DNA of 21,986 nt from Cytophagales bacterium (GCA_029262955.1 JAJCYL010000549.1:1-21986); one strand, 5' to 3'; positions 8,594 through 15,658 are shown, counted from the first letter of the stretch. The notes: generated by a model from the sequence alone, not told the origin. Program-made: numbers and translations.

Positions 8594-8677
8594 TATTGTG
8601 CTAGTTATTTAGACTCAATGTAATTAATATTCGACAACGTCAAATCAGTTCTTACACCTCCGGTCTCTGGTGAAACT

Positions 8678-9004
8678 CTACTCTTCTTCTACTTCGATAT
8701 CGATCTGGTCAATGCATGTTTGATCGAATTCCTCAGTGGAAGTGTGCCATTCTCCGCTTTTCAACTGTGCGTCTTCCAAATCTTCCAAATTGATACATCG
8801 CCAATTGTCTGGTGAACCAGCTATAATCTTTCCACTTCCGGAAGTGCCATCAAATTGATAGAATAATCCATGCACATTCCCTCTTTTCATGCCAATCATA
8901 TGAGGGCACATTTCCCTCCAATGCCCTTTGTACATCGCAATGACTTGCTTTTTATTGACAATGGCTGTCTTAACAAGGGTATAGTTTTTGACCAGTTGAC
9001 TCAT
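8678..9004 (-). CDS. Small WYL-like protein, unknown function
   Basis: This 108-residue cytosolic protein has no signal peptide. The pattern VKTAIVNKKQVIAMYKGHWR, then PHMIGMKRGN, LFYQFDGTSGSG, NWRCINLEDL and an acidic tail (IDIEVEEE) has the order of a WYL-type ligand-binding domain: a short helix, then a Y-x-G-x-x-R strand, then PH-x-x-G. It lacks any DNA-binding domain, so it would be a stand-alone version. This is fold-level recognition from memory and could be wrong. It lies 67 bp downstream of the propeller gene and 84 bp upstream of the M14 gene on the same strand. Function unknown. Confidence 0.65.
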   Translation of the reverse strand: MSQLVKNYTLVKTAIVNKKQVIAMYKGHWREMCPHMIGMKRGNVHGLFYQFDGTSGSGKIIAGSPDNWRCINLEDLEDAQLKSGEWHTSTEEFDQTCIDQIDIEVEEE

Positions 9005-9071
9005 GGAGATTAGCCAACATATTTATTATTCTGTTAGGATACAAGTAAGTGCAATATCAGTTCAATACTTT

Positions 9072-10157
9072 CTACACAAACTCAACGCTGTGAACCATTG
9101 GTAGATTGGCACTCATCAGACCCCAGTTTTCACCCAGATTATCTGACAAGTACAGGTTGCCGGTGGTAGTTCCAAAGGCTAAAGTATCTCCGGTGATATC
9201 CAATGCATGTCTGAATACGATATCAAAACTGTCATTTTGAGGAAGCCCTGATCGGAAATCCTTCCAGCTCTCTCCTCCATCATCGGTACGACAAACGCAA
9301 AGTGACTGATCAACTGCTACCCGAACCACATCACTTATCCCCGGAACAACCCAGGCTACATCAGGATCTTCTTCGTGAACAGCCACTGCAAATCCAAAAT
9401 TGGCGGGCCCTTCTTTCTGCCCAACATCCTGCCATAACTTGCCACCGTTGGTAGTCTTATAAATGCCGCAATGATTTTGTTGCCACATAACATCGGGATC
9501 AACCTGGCTCATAACTACCAAATGAGGATCCTGACCTATTTCAGAACTGGGATCAGGCAGGAAATCTGCATTGAGACCTTTACTTCTTGGCTCCCAGGTA
9601 GCTCCGCCATCTGTTGTTTCGAAAACTCCAGCGCAGCTAATACCAATATAAAAATGGTTGGAATCTCTTGGATCGACATTAATAGAATGAATGGCTGGAT
9701 GATCTCTGCCACCACCAAACCATTGCTCCTTTCGCGATGGATGATCCCATATTGAGCGGACCAACTCAAATGAATCACCGTTGTCTTTACTACGGAAAAG
9801 CCCACCCGGCTCAGTACCAATGAGAATTTCCCCCGGTTTATCGGCACCAGCGCTGGCAAAGGCCCATAATAATTTAGTAACCGCAGGCACACCATCTTTT
9901 ACCTCATCACCATCGGCATATTTGGGTGCTTCAATCTCTTCCCAGGTTTGGCCGTCTGAAGAGCGGTGAATTTTGCAACCCCAATGGCCATGATCAAGCA
10001 GTGCCCACCAGGTACCGGTATGAGTATCAATAGTGGCTATGGTTACGGGTATTCCCAGAAAATGGGTTCTGTCGTACGTCCATTTACTCTGGCCGTTTTT
10101 TTTGTATACAACTAAACCTTTACGGGTGCCTAGCAATAGTGTGTTTTTCGCTGCCAT
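9072..10157 (-). CDS. Cytosolic BNR/Asp-box beta-propeller protein (sialidase-like fold, not evidently a sialidase)
   Basis: This 361-residue protein contains six Asp-box turns: SSDGQTW (66-72), SKDNGDSF (123-130), TTDGGATW (181-188), TTNGGKLW (235-242), TDDGGESW (291-298) and SDNLGENW (338-345). Their spacing of about 45-58 residues implies a six- or seven-bladed propeller. There is no signal peptide (MAAKNTLLLGTRKGL), unlike secreted sialidases, and I see no FRIP motif or obvious arginine triad. Distinctive conserved-looking stretches are GGGRDHPAIHSINVDPRD (148-165) and WQQNHCGIYKT (225-235). The gene follows the MoaD-like gene by 24 bp. I remember such pairs in other bacteria, usually labelled exo-alpha-sialidase next to MoaD/ThiS. 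The role is unknown. Confidence 0.82.
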   Translation of the reverse strand: MAAKNTLLLGTRKGLVVYKKNGQSKWTYDRTHFLGIPVTIATIDTHTGTWWALLDHGHWGCKIHRSSDGQTWEEIEAPKYADGDEVKDGVPAVTKLLWAFASAGADKPGEILIGTEPGGLFRSKDNGDSFELVRSIWDHPSRKEQWFGGGRDHPAIHSINVDPRDSNHFYIGISCAGVFETTDGGATWEPRSKGLNADFLPDPSSEIGQDPHLVVMSQVDPDVMWQQNHCGIYKTTNGGKLWQDVGQKEGPANFGFAVAVHEEDPDVAWVVPGISDVVRVAVDQSLCVCRTDDGGESWKDFRSGLPQNDSFDIVFRHALDITGDTLAFGTTTGNLYLSDNLGENWGLMSANLPMVHSVEFV

Positions 10158-10181
10158 GATTTTGGAAGTTTATTTATAGAA

Positions 10182-10454
10182 TTATCCACCAGATAAAGCT
10201 TGCATGATATAGATCTCGTCGTTACCACTGGCTCGGTCGGTCAGCGCCTTTCTGTCTTTGATAAGCTCATTACCGATGAAAATATTTACATGTTTTCTTA
10301 ATTCGCCACTTTCATCAACAATGTAGTCCTTGATGCCCTTGTGCATAGCTTCAATTTCATCCACCACATCCGACACAGTTTCCCCTTTGACTTGAGTTGG
10401 TTGCAAATCCGGATAGAATCTTTTAAGGTTAGCGGTAAACTTTACAATAGCCAT
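10182..10454 (-). CDS. MoaD/ThiS-family (CysO-like) small beta-grasp protein ending in GG
   Basis: This 90-residue protein has a beta-grasp pattern: VKFTANLKRFYPD, then GETVSDVVDEIE, then LRKHVNIFIGNELI, then NDEIYIMQALSGG. The C-terminal Gly-Gly lies directly before the stop codon, as in sulfur carriers (MoaD, ThiS, CysO) and in ubiquitin-like modifiers that are adenylated by E1-like enzymes. The LRKHVNIFI and ALSGG segments resemble CysO more than molybdopterin-synthase MoaD. No moaE, thiF/moeB, cysM or JAMM protease gene is in the window, so the activating enzyme must be elsewhere. It is the first gene of its strand here and is followed closely by the propeller gene. Confidence 0.88.
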   Translation of the reverse strand: MAIVKFTANLKRFYPDLQPTQVKGETVSDVVDEIEAMHKGIKDYIVDESGELRKHVNIFIGNELIKDRKALTDRASGNDEIYIMQALSGG

Positions 10455-10487
10455 GTTCTAAAGACAATTTCAGTTAACGAAAATAAT

Positions 10488-10495
10488 CAAAAGTA
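10488..10495 (-). promoter_or_regulatory. Candidate Bacteroidota -7 box for the MoaD-like/propeller operon
   Basis: The minus strand reads TACTTTTG, a full match to the TAnnTTTG -7 consensus, 33 bp upstream of the MoaD-like start codon. No TTG is visible at the expected -33 distance, so this is only a half-supported promoter. Confidence 0.35.
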
Positions 10496-10627
10496 CCCTT
10501 CTCACCTCATTGACGTAATAGTCTGGTTGAAATAGACATTTCGGGCCAGCTTCATAAGTAGAGATACCGAACAAATTAAGCCCTTTTCAGAATTTTAGGT
10601 CTTAATTTTCCGGTATGACGATGTCTT

Positions 10628-12283
10628 ATGACCACTGAATCCAGGCAGTTTTACCTATTCTACGGAATAATCATCCTCATTTACTCACTGAACATCGGAG
10701 GCAATGCCATTTGGACTACCCATGAGGCCTATTATGCTGAAGCGGTGAGGGAAATGTTGGAGTCAGGAACCTGGTCCGAATTTTTCTTCAACTACGAACC
10801 TCGATTTCAAAAACCGCCCGTGACTTATTGGTTAATGGCCGGTTCCTCTTCAATCTTTGGATTATCAGAGTTTGCTCTAAGGCTGCCAATCCTACTCTGT
10901 AGTCTTTTTACCGTATTAGTGGTCTACAAGCTTGGTAAGCTCCTTTTTGATGAAAAGATCGGCTTATTAAGCATGCTTATTTTCTCAATGAGTTTGCAGT
11001 TCGTCTGGTTCAAAGCCTATGCCTCCCCAGAAATCCCTCTGACTTTTTTGTTCACACTAAGCCTTTATGCCTATTTAAAAGGGCTCTTAACTGCGAACAA
11101 TAATTGGCTCTATTATTCATGGATAGCCCTTGGCCTTACCGCTCTCACTAAAGGATTTCCTTATATCCTTCTATTCTTTGCCATCGTTTTGATTCATAGA
11201 TTTTTGGGGAAGAATTCCCGAATCGAATTCTCTAAACTGATTATCGGATTTCTGATAGGTTCAATAATTGGCCTGAGTTGGCCCATTTACATGATTTTTA
11301 TCCAGGGGGACCAATACTTTCAAATCTTCATGTCTGAAACCATTGGAAGGGCCACTACTCATAGTTCCACAGTGGGCGTATTTGATGGTATTATCTTTTA
11401 TCCACAAACTATTTTATGGAGTTTTTTTCCATTTTCAATACTATTCTATTATGCACTTCTGAAGTCAATTAAGTACCCAGAAAAAACGAAAAAGCTCCTT
11501 TTACCCATAATTTGGTTCGGAGTTTTTCTGGTGGTTTTTACTTTTTCTTCAGGAAAGCTGCCAATCTATATTTTACAAGCCCATCCTGCGATGGCCATAA
11601 TTGTTGGATATGTAATCGTTAATTCAGAACCCCGCCGAAGATTGGAAAGTCTGATCTGGAAGTTGAGTCTATGGTTACCCGGTTTCTTGATAGTACCTGT
11701 GTTATTTATGCTAATTCAAAGATTCAATCTCTCCTGGTTTTATATTTTACTTCCTCTGATTGCTGTGGGAATAACTTTATATGGATCAAAGGGCTTCCCA
11801 AGACTTATGAGACAAACGGTGCTGATTTGGGGTCTTTCGGGGAGTTTAATGAGTATTATTTTTCTTGGAGTCATGCCTTGGACAGAGCAATTCAGGCCTT
11901 ACAAGAAAATAGGAGAGGTCATTCGTACCGAAGCGCCGGATTCCGGCATACCACTTTATATCGAGGGACGATTTTTAGACAATCTCCCATTCTTTGCAGG
12001 TCGAAATGTTTATGGGGGGGCTGATTGGACTGTGAAAAAAATCGAGGATCAACCCGGTGAAAAATTTGTATTGCTAAAAAAACGAAATTCCTTTACTACC
12101 CGCCTTAATGGCGGGCAAGCGTTAGGAATGACGAAAAGAATGACAATACTGTGGCAAGGTCCCATTCACGCAAAAGGGCCTGAAGATCACTTTTTTAAGT
12201 TTATTCGGGATTGTTATTTGCTTTCAAAAGGAGACAGTTCCCGATTTGCTAATTATCAATTAATCAAAATTCGAATTAATTGA
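10628..12283 (+). CDS. GT39/ArnT-like polyprenol-phosphate-dependent membrane glycosyltransferase
   Basis: This 551-residue polytopic inner membrane protein has about 10-12 hydrophobic segments in the first 430 residues and a soluble C-terminal region. The first periplasmic loop has the family signature THEAYYAEAVREML (31-44) with acidic residues Glu33 and Glu38, followed by QKPPVTYW (61-68) and FALRLP (82-87). These match the PMT_2/ArnT family, which transfers sugars from undecaprenyl-phosphate to lipid A, proteins or other surface acceptors. No dedicated donor-synthesis gene is next to it, so donor and acceptor are unknown. It is divergent from the MoaD-like gene (173 bp apart) and convergent with rarA across the CA-rich tract. 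Confidence 0.88.
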   Translation: MTTESRQFYLFYGIIILIYSLNIGGNAIWTTHEAYYAEAVREMLESGTWSEFFFNYEPRFQKPPVTYWLMAGSSSIFGLSEFALRLPILLCSLFTVLVVYKLGKLLFDEKIGLLSMLIFSMSLQFVWFKAYASPEIPLTFLFTLSLYAYLKGLLTANNNWLYYSWIALGLTALTKGFPYILLFFAIVLIHRFLGKNSRIEFSKLIIGFLIGSIIGLSWPIYMIFIQGDQYFQIFMSETIGRATTHSSTVGVFDGIIFYPQTILWSFFPFSILFYYALLKSIKYPEKTKKLLLPIIWFGVFLVVFTFSSGKLPIYILQAHPAMAIIVGYVIVNSEPRRRLESLIWKLSLWLPGFLIVPVLFMLIQRFNLSWFYILLPLIAVGITLYGSKGFPRLMRQTVLIWGLSGSLMSIIFLGVMPWTEQFRPYKKIGEVIRTEAPDSGIPLYIEGRFLDNLPFFAGRNVYGGADWTVKKIEDQPGEKFVLLKKRNSFTTRLNGGQALGMTKRMTILWQGPIHAKGPEDHFFKFIRDCYLLSKGDSSRFANYQLIKIRIN

Positions 12284-12411
12284 ATTTAACCCACTCTCCA
12301 CCCACACTCACTTTTCACACTCACTTTCACACTCACACTCAAACCCACACTCAAATCCACACCCACACCCACACTCACACTCACACTCAAACCCACACCC
12401 ACACCCACACC
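12284..12411. repeat. G-free CA-rich hexamer tract between convergent genes
   Basis: From 12315 to 12410 the plus strand is sixteen consecutive hexamers of the form YCACAC or close variants (TCACAC, CCACAC, TCAAAC, TCACTT), and 12290-12314 is a degenerate version. A four-hexamer block (TCACAC, TCACAC, TCAAAC, CCACAC) occurs twice, at 12327-12350 and 12375-12398, 48 bp apart, which suggests segmental duplication. The plus strand contains no G from 12283 to 12414. The tract fills the whole space between the glycosyltransferase and rarA stop codons. Confidence 0.95.
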
Positions 12412-12412
12412 C
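12392..12412 (-). other. G-quadruplex motif overlapping the rarA stop codon
   Basis: The plus strand has four CCC runs at 12392-12394, 12398-12400, 12404-12406 and 12410-12412, each separated by ACA. On the minus strand, which is the rarA message strand, this is four GGG runs with three TGT loops. The first G of the first run is the last base of the rarA TAG stop codon. The motif meets the usual G3N1-7 definition. Folding in the cell is inferred. Confidence 0.7.
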
Positions 12413-13680
12413 TAGTATCCATACTTCTCCTTCCACATCGCTCGTAGTCGCTTTCGGATATCTTCCTCTCGGGCGTTCTTTCCAGGATCATAGAATTTAG
12501 TGCCTTTCAACTCTTCCGGTAAAAATTCCATATCAACGAAGTTGCCATCATAATCATGGGCGTATTGATAGTCTTTACCGTACCCCTGCTTTTTCATCAA
12601 TTTGGTTGGGGCATTTCTAATGGCGAGAGGCACCTGCAAATCCCCGGTTTCCATCACTTTTGATTTGGCCTTTTTGATGGACATGTAGCTGGCATTGCTT
12701 TTCGGTGAAGTTGCCAAATAGGTCACACATTGTGCCAGAATGATCTCTGCCTCTGGATAGCCAATCAAATTTACTGCCTGGAATGCAGTAGTGGCCAAGA
12801 CCAGGGCTGTTGGGTTTGCATTTCCAATATCTTCAGATGCCAGTATTACTAATCTTCTGGCAATAAATTTTACATCCTCACCACCTTCGATCATTCTGGC
12901 CAGGTAGTATACGGCGGCATTCGGATCGCTCCCACGAAGTGACTTGATAAAGGCAGAGATTATGTCGTAATGCATTTCACCCTGCTTGTCATAAAGGACG
13001 GTCTTGCGCTGAGCGACATCGGTGACCAGGTCATTGGTAATTACGATCTCTTCCGAATTCACTGAATCAATTGCCAGCTCAAAAATGTTAAGCAACCTCC
13101 TGGCATCACCTCCGGAAAGATTCAGCAATGCTTCACTTTCCTTGAGTTCAATCTTCTTTTTCTTCAATTCGACGTCTACCTTCATTACTCTTTCCAGTAG
13201 AGTAATGAGATGCTCCTCAGTCAGGTGATTTAAGGTGTAGATCTGTGACCTCGAGAGTAGTGCTGAATTGACCTCAAAACTTGGGTTCTCTGTGGTAGCT
13301 CCAATAAGAATGATTGTTCCTTTTTCAACCGCCCCTAACAGCGCATCTTGTTGAGACTTATTAAATCGATGAATCTCGTCTATAAAAAGTATAGCCTTAT
13401 TGCCTCTTTTGGCCCTGTCAATTACTTCTCGTACGTCCTTAACACCTGCGCTCACCGCACTAAGTGTGTGAAAAGGCATCTTTACTTCATTGGCGATGAT
13501 ATTGGCAATGGTAGTCTTACCCACCCCGGGAGGGCCCCATAAAATCATGGAGGGGATGGCCCTATTGGCAATGGTTCTTTTTAGCACCCCATTCTCTCCA
13601 ACCAGGTGCTCCTGACCAATCAGATCATCGAGACGAATGGGCCGCATTCTTTCTGCCAACGGCTGTTTCTGATCAAACAT
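12412..13680 (-). CDS. rarA: Replication-associated recombination protein A (RarA/MgsA AAA+ ATPase)
   Basis: This 422-residue AAA+ ATPase of the RarA/MgsA/WRNIP1 family acts at stalled replication forks. It has an N-terminal PLAERMRPIRLDDLIGQEHL, Walker A GPPGVGKT (49-56), Walker B ILFIDE (97-102) followed by IHRFNKSQQDALL, sensor 1 ATTENPS (128-134) and arginine-finger SR (143-144). The C-terminal tetramerisation part includes LRGSDPNAAVYYLARMIEGGED and IGYPEAEIILAQ. Length and motif order match the family. Its start overlaps the ltaE stop by one base (TGATG), so the two are translationally coupled. The stop codon TAG opens directly into the G-rich repeat transcript; readthrough would add 41 in-frame codons. 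Confidence 0.96.
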   Translation of the reverse strand: MFDQKQPLAERMRPIRLDDLIGQEHLVGENGVLKRTIANRAIPSMILWGPPGVGKTTIANIIANEVKMPFHTLSAVSAGVKDVREVIDRAKRGNKAILFIDEIHRFNKSQQDALLGAVEKGTIILIGATTENPSFEVNSALLSRSQIYTLNHLTEEHLITLLERVMKVDVELKKKKIELKESEALLNLSGGDARRLLNIFELAIDSVNSEEIVITNDLVTDVAQRKTVLYDKQGEMHYDIISAFIKSLRGSDPNAAVYYLARMIEGGEDVKFIARRLVILASEDIGNANPTALVLATTAFQAVNLIGYPEAEIILAQCVTYLATSPKSNASYMSIKKAKSKVMETGDLQVPLAIRNAPTKLMKKQGYGKDYQYAHDYDGNFVDMEFLPEELKGTKFYDPGKNAREEDIRKRLRAMWKEKYGY

Positions 13681-14696
13681 CAGATCTCAAGATTGTTTAT
13701 GATATCGACTGCGGCGTCAAGTTTTTCATCGGTTATTTCCAAATGAGTGACCATTCTAAATTCGGTCTTGCTAAATGGAAAGCAAAGGATCCCCTTTTCA
13801 CCCATTTTAGCCACCAAATCCTGCGGAGAGATGCCATCGCAGCTGGCAATCACAATATTCGTTTCAATAGATAGTATATCGTCTATGAACGATTTATCTT
13901 TTAATGCATTAGCTAATACCAAAGCCTTTGCGTGATCTTCATGTAACCGATCTACATGATTATCCAGGGCATAAATGCACGCAGCCGCCAAATAACCGGC
14001 CTGTCTCCAACCCCCACCGAATGCCTTACGCACCCTTTTGGCCTGTTTGATATCCGCCTTTGTACCCAATACCGCAGATCCTACCGGAGCACCCAATCCT
14101 TTAGAAAAGCAGACTGAGATGGTATCGAATATTGATCCCCATGCTTTGGGATCCTCATTTTTTGCGGTCAGCGCATTAAATAGTCGAGCACCATCCAGAT
14201 GAAAACGAAGGTCATGTTCATCACATACCTGCTTTATTTTTTTAACCTCCTTTAAATCATAACATGCCCCCCCACCTTTATTCATGGTATTCTCTACAGA
14301 TACCAAAGATGTCTTCGCTGCATGGTCATCATCAGGGCTAATGTTTTCCAGGACTTGTTCCGCAGTAATTCTTCCTCTGTCACCATTTAAAAGTCTAACT
14401 GAGACCAGAGAATTAGACATCATTCCACCACCCTCGTAACGATAGATATGGGCATTGTGATCACAAATGACTTCGTCCTGCGGAGAAGTATTGACTTTAA
14501 TAGCAATTTGATTGGTCATGGTACCAGAGGCACAAAACAAAGCTGCTTCTTTACCAAAGATGCTGGCCACTTTTTCCTCCAATTCATTTATTGAAGGGTC
14601 TTCACTGAACACGTCGTCTCCTACCGGAGCCCGCTGCATGGCTTCCATCATTTCGGGAGTAGGCTTGGTTACGGTATCGCTTCTTAAGTCTATCAT
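13680..14696 (-). CDS. ltaE: Low-specificity L-threonine aldolase
   Basis: This 338-residue PLP enzyme of fold type I cleaves L-threonine or L-allo-threonine to glycine and acetaldehyde. Family motifs are MIDLRSDTVTKPT (1-13), VGDDVFSEDP (25-34), FCASGTMTNQ (54-63), ICDHNAHIYRYEGGG (77-91, with His83 expected to stack on PLP), HLDGAR (166-171, Asp168 binding the pyridine nitrogen) and CFSKGLGAPVGS (196-207, Lys199 forming the Schiff base). The gene ends in a one-base overlap with rarA. Its upstream region carries an 8-bp-periodic repeat arm (14725-14751) within the probable leader. Confidence 0.95.
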   Translation of the reverse strand: MIDLRSDTVTKPTPEMMEAMQRAPVGDDVFSEDPSINELEEKVASIFGKEAALFCASGTMTNQIAIKVNTSPQDEVICDHNAHIYRYEGGGMMSNSLVSVRLLNGDRGRITAEQVLENISPDDDHAAKTSLVSVENTMNKGGGACYDLKEVKKIKQVCDEHDLRFHLDGARLFNALTAKNEDPKAWGSIFDTISVCFSKGLGAPVGSAVLGTKADIKQAKRVRKAFGGGWRQAGYLAAACIYALDNHVDRLHEDHAKALVLANALKDKSFIDDILSIETNIVIASCDGISPQDLVAKMGEKGILCFPFSKTEFRMVTHLEITDEKLDAAVDIINNLEI

Positions 14697-14724
14697 ATTC
14701 GCTGCGCTCAGGTTGGAAAAGACA

Positions 14725-14751
14725 GTTTAAAGGTTAGAAAGTTAAAAGGTT
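14725..14751 (+). repeat. 8-bp-periodic GTT array, left arm of inverted pair
   Basis: Three octamers GTTTAAAG, GTTAGAAA and GTTAAAAG plus a final GTT, with GTT exactly every 8 bases. A further GTTGGAAA lies just outside at 14712-14719. The arm is almost the reverse complement of the right arm at 14791-14825 and lies 29 bp from the ltaE start codon. Confidence 0.8.
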
Positions 14752-14767
14752 ATTTCGTGACTGCGAA

Positions 14768-14775
14768 CAAAAATA
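14768..14775 (-). promoter_or_regulatory. Candidate -7 box for ltaE-rarA
   Basis: The minus strand reads TATTTTTG, matching TAnnTTTG, 71 bp upstream of the ltaE start. It lies in the 39-base loop between the two octamer arms. No TTG is found at the usual -33 spacing. If used, the transcript would begin inside the loop and include the left arm in its leader. Confidence 0.3.
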
Positions 14776-14790
14776 CTTTACACTGCGGAA

Positions 14791-14825
14791 AACCTTTGAA
14801 CTTTGTAACTTTCCAACCTTTAAAC
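14791..14825 (+). repeat. 8-bp-periodic AAC array, right arm of inverted pair
   Basis: Four octamers AACCTTTG, AACTTTGT, AACTTTCC and AACCTTTA plus a final AAC, with AAC exactly every 8 bases. Its reverse complement matches the left arm at 14725-14751 apart from one extra unit and a few substitutions. It ends 7 bp before the osmC-family start codon, where the ribosome binding site would be. Confidence 0.8.
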
Positions 14826-14832
14826 ATTTACT

Positions 14833-15249
14833 ATGAGCGTCAAGACAACAGTCAATTATAAAGCCGATAAGGAATATGAAGGTGTAAATGCTACCGGAGC
14901 AAAAGTGGCTATTGACATGTATGATCCGGAGGACAAGAAAGCGATGTCACCCACCGAGCTGCTGTTAAGCTCAGTAGCTGCCTGTGCCATGGTTGATATT
15001 TCATTGATGTTAAGGAAACGAAAGAAGACACTGGTAGATTTTAAGGCAGAAACTGAGGGTGTTAGGCGAGATGAACATCCCCGCGCCTTTACCGACATTC
15101 ACATCAATTTTATCATCACTTCACCGGATGCTAAAGAAGAAGAGGTAGCCAAGATAGTGGACTTGTCTGTTGAAAAATATTGCTCAGTGGCAGCTACACT
15201 TAAAGGTGGACCGAATGTGACCCATAGTTTTGAGGTGGAGCGTCCGTAA
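14833..15249 (+). CDS. OsmC family peroxiredoxin-like protein
   Basis: This 138-residue cytosolic protein has the OsmC/YhfA layout: an N-terminal beta-rich part, MSPTELLLSSVAACAMVDI (38-56) containing Cys51, and VEKYCSVAATLKGG (113-126) containing Cys117, followed by VTHSFEVE. Two cysteines in these positions are the peroxidatic and resolving residues of thiol-dependent hydroperoxide reduction in the family. The RRDEHPRAFTDIHINFII segment (78-95) fits the YhfA-like branch rather than classical OsmC or Ohr. It is divergent from ltaE, and its start lies immediately behind the right octamer arm. No regulator such as ohrR is next to it. Confidence 0.9.
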   Translation: MSVKTTVNYKADKEYEGVNATGAKVAIDMYDPEDKKAMSPTELLLSSVAACAMVDISLMLRKRKKTLVDFKAETEGVRRDEHPRAFTDIHINFIITSPDAKEEEVAKIVDLSVEKYCSVAATLKGGPNVTHSFEVERP

Positions 15250-15293
15250 AAAGATTGTCTTAAGCCCCTAAACTGACCATATCATCTTTATTT

Positions 15294-15334
15294 ATCATTG
15301 ATATTTCGGAATAATATTCCGAATTTTCAATGAT
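15294..15334. terminator. 41-nt palindrome, possible bidirectional terminator or operator
   Basis: The arms, ATCATTGATATTTCGGAATA on the left and its reverse complement on the right, pair with two mismatches around a single central base. The core TTCGGAATA-A-TATTCCGAA is perfect. It lies 44 bp after the osmC-family stop and is followed by an AT-rich tail (ATATTTATACATTT). Its position between convergent genes favours a terminator. The perfect dyad could also bind a dimeric regulator. Confidence 0.45.
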
Positions 15335-15387
15335 ATATTTATACATTTAGGTGTATCAACGATATCTCGTGGGATCATCCTCATTAC

Positions 15388-15423
15388 AATTCCATATATA
15401 CAATAATTTGCAATTATGGAATT
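15388..15423. repeat. Inverted repeat AATTCCATA/TATGGAATT
   Basis: Perfect 9-bp arms at 15388-15396 and 15415-15423 are separated by 18 AT-rich bases. Pairing can continue outward past a one-base bulge. It lies in the gene-free stretch and its role is unknown. Confidence 0.5.
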
Positions 15424-15658
15424 TGTTCTGCCACACTTTTAAATGATGCGGACATTTTTTCTTAAACAAAGAAATATCTGCAATGACGTTTTGGTTGGTT
15501 GTATGACAGCATTTAGTGGTAAGTTTCCTTGTTCTGAGTTGTTAATTCGAACAAGCAATTACCAGGTCCATGAAGACAATAGAACACTGAAAGTTGAATA
15601 ATGCTGCATGCTCCAATACTTCTGCATTGGGTACCGTCGATTCGAAGTTCGATATTCC

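Larger units (their letters stand above)
15250..15658. other. 409-bp gene-free region with three inverted repeats
   Basis: This stretch lies between the convergent osmC-family gene and the DUF5686 gene. I find no credible coding frame. It carries a 41-nt near-perfect palindrome at 15294-15334, a 9-bp inverted repeat at 15388-15396/15415-15423 and a 7-bp inverted repeat at 15528-15534/15549-15555. I cannot identify a known RNA gene. Confidence 0.6.

Noticed and set aside
9072..10157. Calling the propeller an exo-alpha-sialidase
   Set aside because: Asp-boxes are shared by many propellers; there is no signal peptide, FRIP motif or obvious arginine triad.
12290..12412. CRISPR array
   Set aside because: The repeats are contiguous 6-bp units with no unique spacers; this is a simple-sequence tract.
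15630..15658. tRNA T-arm-like sequence (GATTCGAAGTTCGAT)
   Set aside because: No acceptor stem, anticodon arm or D-arm can be built around it at the right distances.
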